Assembly: GCA_031213475.1 (NCBI GenBank)
Contig: JARUPZ010000005.1
Span: 8,428,988-8,492,987 of the forward strand
Direction of reading: 5' to 3'
From: Nereocystis luetkeana
Taxonomy: Eukaryota > Sar > Phaeophyceae > Laminariales > Laminariaceae
Length of the DNA stretch: 64,000 nt
This document shows positions 53,901 through 60,684 of this stretch, piece by piece (position 1 is the first letter of the stretch; each line of letters opens with the position of its first letter). A model generated the notes under the pieces. That model was not told where the DNA came from, did not search any database, and saw only the letters and a list, made by a program, of their open reading frames with translations. The position numbers and the translations under genes were made by a program.

Positions 53901-56900
53901 CTTCCCTCGTCGACTCGCATCGACATAGGTCCCTATCATCTATGGTCCCCCGTAATAGGAGGGAGCGGGAAAAGAAGGACGAATAAAATAAACGGCGTTA
54001 ACAACCAAATAAATTGGGTGGAAATCTTAATCTACCCCCCTCTCCCCTCTGGCAGAAAAACGCCACCAGGATGCTATAATAGCATCCGATTTCAGGCTTC
54101 CCACGAGAGCCACAATACTACTGCTGTACCAGGTACCAGGCACGTACGATACGTGGGTCGTGGAACAGGCGATCGTCCTTTCTTCCCCGACTGCGTGTTT
54201 TGTTTCGTTTTCTTTTCTTTTCAAGTACATCGCCTACTACTGCTGTTGCGGCACGCCTATTTTCTTTTAGAACCGCAGTCCCGTTTTGGCGACAAACTAC
54301 TTGGAAATCGAGTGGCTTGTCCCCAAAATGGGACTGCGGTTCTGAAAGGGTTAATGAATAGACCTATCATGCCTTTTTGGTGACCACGGAACATGTAGAG
54401 AATTACAATCATCATGACCTTGATGAACAGTATGAACTACAGCTGGTGCTGCGTGCACCCATCGGACACATAATCTACAGGCACATCATTCCCACCGCAT
54501 GATCCAAATATTTCAGGGGTCAACAGATTATTTATCTGGATGATCTGTATGATCTAGCTCATGTTACCTACCGGGCGAGAACTGTATATTCTGCACGATT
54601 TATCTACGATAAAGGCATGTTTCGTCGCCGATCAGATCGTGCACAGCACCTCAGAACTGCAGGTTACGGTCTAGGACTGCTGTCCCGTTGTCGGGACAAA
54701 CCACTCAAATTCTAGGTAGTTTGGCCCCAAAACGGGACCGCGGTCCTGAATGGGTTACGAGGACCGGGATGGCGATCTGTAAGATACGTGAACTACTACT
54801 ATTAAATATTTAATACTGCTGCAACGTGATGTTCATTCGGTGCTACAGTACAGCAGTATACGAGACAGCTTATGATACCCCGTGCGAGCGAGCGAAGGTT
54901 CGAAAGTCTCTCGCAGCTCGCCGCCACCTCCACGGCAAGTACCATACCCCATCAGTATCCAATCAGAACCATCCAGTCACCATCATTCATCCATGCCTTG
55001 CAGGCCTTTATTGACGGAGCGCGGCGAGTTCTTCCACCTCCGATATCTCCCAAAAAAAAAAGAAAGAGAGTTTTTGCCAAAATCAGGTACACCGTATCAC
55101 TTTTGTGCCAAAAACCAGTTACACTCTAAAACCAAGTACAGATCACACGCCAGGAGCCCTGCCATTGGCCAGCCTCATGTCATACTCGTACCTGTTTTTG
55201 GCTTCAAACCGACTACCAGGTACGTACGTACTTTTGGATTGGTCTACTTACTACTATTACTATTAATATTAATAGTACCTTTCCACCACTTCTGTCTGAT
55301 TTTCAGTTCATCCTAAGGGACATACGTAAAGTACACTCGACTGTTTTTTCTCAGCGTATGTGGCTTACGGTCGATCGGTTGCAGTTCTCAATTCCTAAAC
55401 TCTTATGCCGACGCATCTACAGGTATACACACATATACGTACGACGGTGATTTCACCTTTTTTACTTCTTTGGGGTGCACGAGGCGTTTTACTTGGTTAT
55501 AAATTCAAAAAGCAACAACAGCTGTGACATCGAGCATTCCGTCGAAACAAGTTTTTTGCAAGCTGTGTGTGATGCTTCGATCGCGCGTACGAGGGTTTTG
55601 AACTGATGTGTACTATTTTGGTGTAAAGCACCGTGGACACAGACGGCAGTCCATCCGCCTCACCCCGCGTCGAGGTGGCCTCAGGATTGGTAAATTACAC
55701 AACTTCGCGCTGAGCGGCCAGTTCCGCGAGGGTCGTCGAGAGCTTGCAACAGGGGTAAGGCGTCAGAATGAATACCCTCGGCGCGCCCGCCGTGGCGAAA
55801 CTGACGAAGCCTGGTGATCCTCTGCAGGTCCAAGTGGGGCCCGTGGTGCCTACCTCTATACCCTAACGAAAACAAAAACGATTCAGATTTTGGAGGCCAC
55901 AAGATAAATTGAACTGTTCAGGAGCACACGAAAACATGTTCGAGATTTCTCGTGGCCAGAAACACCGCTCGAGGTGTGTGTTGTTTACTTGGTTTCAGTA
56001 CTGACTACTTTTGGCTCAAATGGACCAAAGTGTGCCTGATTTTTTGGCAAAAACCCAAAAGAAACAAGCAACAATAAAACTCTCACGATGTCCAGCACTA
56101 TCATGGGCGTAGGTAGGTGTGTTGCATCCCTCCTCCCCCCATTAAATGTGTAAGGAGACATGTCAAGCAAGGAAAACGTACGCTGTCGAGGATGTAATGC
56201 TCCCCATTGATATTATTAATAGAAAGTTTGCTGTTAGGGTTACACAGCAGGCAAGGCATGTCAAGGCAAAGTCGCGGTCTGTCAAGAAGGGGTGAAAGTG
56301 CTGCCTCATTACCTACTTTGCCCCTCACCGCCCCCCCTCCCCTGCTGACAAAATCAACGTCCTTGAAAATAAGTTGACCAGTTAAAATCGTCGAAGGCCG
56401 GTTCGAGGACTACGTACACGTGAAAAAACGTGCCTCGAATTGAGGGGGTGAAAGATTCAAGCGGAAAGATAAGGGCTGCTCCAGAAAAAAAGGCGGTCCC
56501 CCCGAGTTTTTTCTGGCTCAACAATTGGCGAAGAGGGGGAGGGGGAAGGGTCAATCAAACTGCAAAAACTATTCCCTGGTACCTGGTACGTACCAGGTAC
56601 CGGGTACGTTACAAAGGCATGAAAAACACACAAGTGTTTGGAATTTCGACACCTTCCGTGGGCTCGTTGCAGTGCATCTGGAAGAGCAGGTCCTCGAACG
56701 GTGCCCTCCGCCTTTCCCCTCCGTTCTCAGTCAAGGGTTGGGCATGGATCCAAACCGCCGCTGCCACTATTCGCCAAGGCGCCAAGAAAAGCACCGACGC
56801 CACCGCTCTCTACACCAAACTCTCCATCAGCGAACGCACGCCATCTCAGCTTTTTTCACTCCCATGTTCGGTAGTTTCTCCTACACATGACTTCAGAGAC

Positions 56901-59900
56901 TCGGCTCATACTTGCTGTCCGAAAAGGTGAGGATTTTTTGGTGCTTGATAGTACTACTTAGTGCCAATTCGGTGCCCCTTACCACATGCTACAGGTAAAT
57001 TTTATGGACCTGATTTCGATCCCTTGTGACTGCACCCGTCCTGCCTTGAGGGAACTACAGTACTTCTAAACTACATACTTGGAATTAGTGCGGTGCTGAC
57101 CACTGTATTTTTGCACTCTACCGAAACGAAAGGGTTTTGGGCCCACCATTTTCGGGACAAACTACTTGAAATTAGTATCGGCAACCGCGAAATTAAGGGC
57201 CGGGTAACCATTGCGGTAATACGATGCGAGCGTTCTAGGACCGCAGTCCCGTTTCGCGGATAAATTACTTAGAATTTGAGTGGTTTGTCCCCAAAACGGG
57301 ATTGCGACTCTAAATGGGTTACCCCTTTCAGGACAGCAGTCCCGTTTCGGGGGCAAACCACTCAATTCCAACGTAGTTTGCCCCCAAAACGGGACTGCGG
57401 TCCTAAAACGAAAACCCTTTTTCGGGTTAGGGTTAGGGTCCCGTTTTTGGGGACGAACCACTCAAATTCCAAGTATTTTGTCCCCAAAATGGGACTGCGG
57501 TCCTAAAAGCGTTAAAACCTTTTAGAGCTGCAGTCCAGTTTAGGGGGCAATCCACTCAAAATCTAACTAATACGGTGGACCATATTAAATAGAACCTACG
57601 GTACACACAAACACCTACCAGGGTATGTGTTTCGGTATTTTACCAAACAATATTTGCTCCTATGTCCTATGGTCGCCCGTAATATTAAATACCAGGTACC
57701 TGGTACGTGGTTTGCCCCCAAAACGGGACTACAGTCAGAAAAGGGTTACACCCCTTCAGAACCGAGGTCCCGTTTCCGGCAAAAACTACTTGAAATTTGA
57801 CTTGTTTGCCCCCGAAACGGGACTGCGGTTCGAAAAGGGTTAAAAAGGTATACCTTGACGTACGACACACCTCTCAGGTTTAATGTAACGACCGATAAGA
57901 CATCAATATGAAGGCGAAGCGGTCCTTATGTTCCGGACCAGAGAGGTCGCTACAACACGCACACACGCCGGGAAGAATTTGCTAGCCAAACTTCTCCGAA
58001 GCCATGGGGGCACGCACACACATCCCAAGACGGAAGAAGGCTTCGGAACACATGTCGATCCCCGAAAAGGGACGCACGCACGCACCGTTCGGCGTTCGCC
58101 GCCATCTCTTATCTGTTGACATAAATTCAACTCCGAAGTTCGTGAGCAGGGAGGGGGTGTTTTATCGCCTTGTCACGGCAGGTTATTAGTCGATCAAGCT
58201 TGAGAGAGAAGGGCCTCACTCGTTACTACAGCAGTAATACACGTTTTAGACCCGCAGTCCCGTTTTGGGGACAAACTACTTGCAATTTGAGTAGTTTGTC
58301 CCCAAAACGGGACTGCGGTTCTAAAGCGGCTAAGGGGACAACAAACGCTTCGTCCGCGCAGATCGTGCATATCTCTGCTGTAGATGGTGCAGACGTGCAG
58401 ATAGGTTCGGTGCCGTGTTCGGCGAGTCTCCACTGTCTGTATTAATAGTCGAGTCAATTAATATTAATGGTTGTCTATTTGTCTGTTTATCCCCGCGTCG
58501 ATGCTCACTTCGATGTTCCTTTTCCGAGTTCCGTGTTTCTGGGAAGGGGAAGAAAGGACGACAATCAACCAAGCGCAGGCGGTCTTTGTTTGGGTTGTCT
58601 GTCATCCATCCGAAAATGTTTTTTAACCATGTCTACTAATGTAACTGCTGCAAGTAAAAGACTACAAATGACTATATATAATCAATTCCGCGCGGAGACA
58701 GGGTCCAAACTTTCCAACAAAATGCTCCACGCGAGCGACAGGCCGCATGACAGCAGTGGAACCATCACCTGTCCACCTGTCCAAGGAACTTCGAAATAGA
58801 AAAAAGAAAAAAGAAAACGAGCCATCCAGTCAGTGGAGCGAGAGCTTGCGAGAGCGTCCTTCGAAACACGTAACGCGCGAGCTGAAACGCGTCCAAAAAC
58901 AAAATGAAGCGGCCGTTATTGCCACCGCTCCATGGTTGCACATTATTAATAGCATGGTTGCGTCTACAAAAACGGTAAATCGACGGCCCAAGAGGGACTT
59001 TCTAGCCGCGCGCAGCCACATGCATCCCTCGCGTCGCAACAACCGGTCTCGTGTTCCATCCACCACACGCTCATCCTTTTGCCCTGTGAGCTACCCCTCA
59101 GGAGAAAAATAATTCAAGCACGGACACACGGCAGCTCTACTCGTATACGAGGTGAAAACATACGGTACGTATGAGACCGACTACCGACTATAAGTCACCT
59201 ACTCCTGTCAGGAATGAATGCGGACATTATGCCCTTCACCTTCAGGGGGGTACGTACGTACCCTTACTTCACCTCATACCTCATACGGGTGGCAAAAGAG
59301 AAAAAAAAAAATGGGAAACCTGCACGCCGAACGAAAAAAAAGAAAAGACAGTAAAATCTCGGGTTTCGAAAATAAAGCCGTTGCGGTCATCATTAAATCG
59401 GGCTCATCAACATTTAAAATGGATACAAACAATAAAATCTAAATAATCCCTCAGTTGGAGTTGACTTTTTGTCGAGGACGTGTTGTTATGCTTGTTTCAT
59501 AACTTGAAACATTAAAAAACTAACAACCTGGGTGCGCTCCGCCGTTCTGCGGGAGCATTCGCACATAAAAATGTAGATACCACAGCATGAGATGTCCGAG
59601 TATACGCGTACGAACCATGCATGTGGCAGCCCCGAGTCTTGATACGTACGACAGCAACTAAAAAAAAAAAAACAGAAAAAGCTGAATACCAGCATGAAGA
59701 GCAGCACCGATGTAAAATCGAAAAATCAACATGTATATATAGAGAATGAGGGCAAAAAAACAACAAAAACATAGCACAGGGTGCACCAAATCCTGGCAAA
59801 TAAATGGAGTGCCCCCTGCCGCCGTCGAAGCTGCTGCTAATCCTGTGTTTCAAGAAAGTCGACTGAACATATCGCAGACCCTTCCCGCCCACACACGCAT

Positions 59901-60652
59901 CTCAGGGTCGCTTCGCTGCGCTCTCCAGCCGCACCAACAGCGGCAGCCGCCGACACCACCACCACCGCCACCACCACTCCGCAGAAAAAGCCCCCTGGAC
60001 ATCATCCCAGTCGGCAGCCCACAAATATATCTCCGCGCACAAAACGCAATCAGACTACTCACATACAATACACACCGCATTATGCACCGCACATGCATAT
60101 ACTAATAAACACACTATTAATAAATATGCATGATATCGTCGTGTCATACTGACTTGTGTATCACAGGTGAATGAAAAAAAACTCAGAACCAACCGCACCG
60201 CACAGCGCACCTTCATTTCCTTGATGTGCGCGCCGCTCCTTCCGATAACCCAGCCCACCACCTCCGGTGCGATGTCCATCACGCACCGTACGAACCCCGG
60301 GAAGCGCTCGAGCACCGTGGGCACAGCAGAGGCCGGGAGCCCGCTGGCACCCTGAGGAACGGAAGCTAAAGCCATAGACATCGGGTCCTCGCCGGAGGCT
60401 GCTCCTCCCGGCCATGGGCTGTTGCTACTGCTGTTGCTGCTGCCGGCCCCAGGGCCGGGGCCGCCTGAGCCCGGGCCCGGGCCTGGGCCGCCGCCGCCCG
60501 CAGGTCCGCCGCCGCCACCACCGCCGCCGCTACCGCCACCGCCTGTGATTCTGCGCCCCATCCCCTCGGAAGCACTGAGGCGGCCGCCGGAACTTGAGCC
60601 GCCGCCAGGCCCCCGCATATGCTGCTGCTGCTGCTGCTGATGTTGCTGTCGG

Positions 60653-60684
<32 letters not shown>

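Larger units (their letters stand above)
50868..60210 (-). other. intron 1 (9343 bp), splits KH1
   Basis: GT-AG intron between HIKEMK and HRSGC. It contains at least nine family B copies, including a five-copy array, two family A copies, one family C copy, a D/E copy and F copies with poly-G. It also holds the exon-like pieces at 53019-53094 (minus) and 56603-56926 (plus). Because exons 1 and 2 join perfectly, neither piece belongs to the main transcript. Confidence 0.85.

Noticed and set aside
55681-55902. Exon-like minus-strand segment between CTGCAG and CGCGGG|GTGAGG
   Set aside because: Splice sites look good, but the peptide has no domain character, it would interrupt KH1, and the plus strand is equally open.
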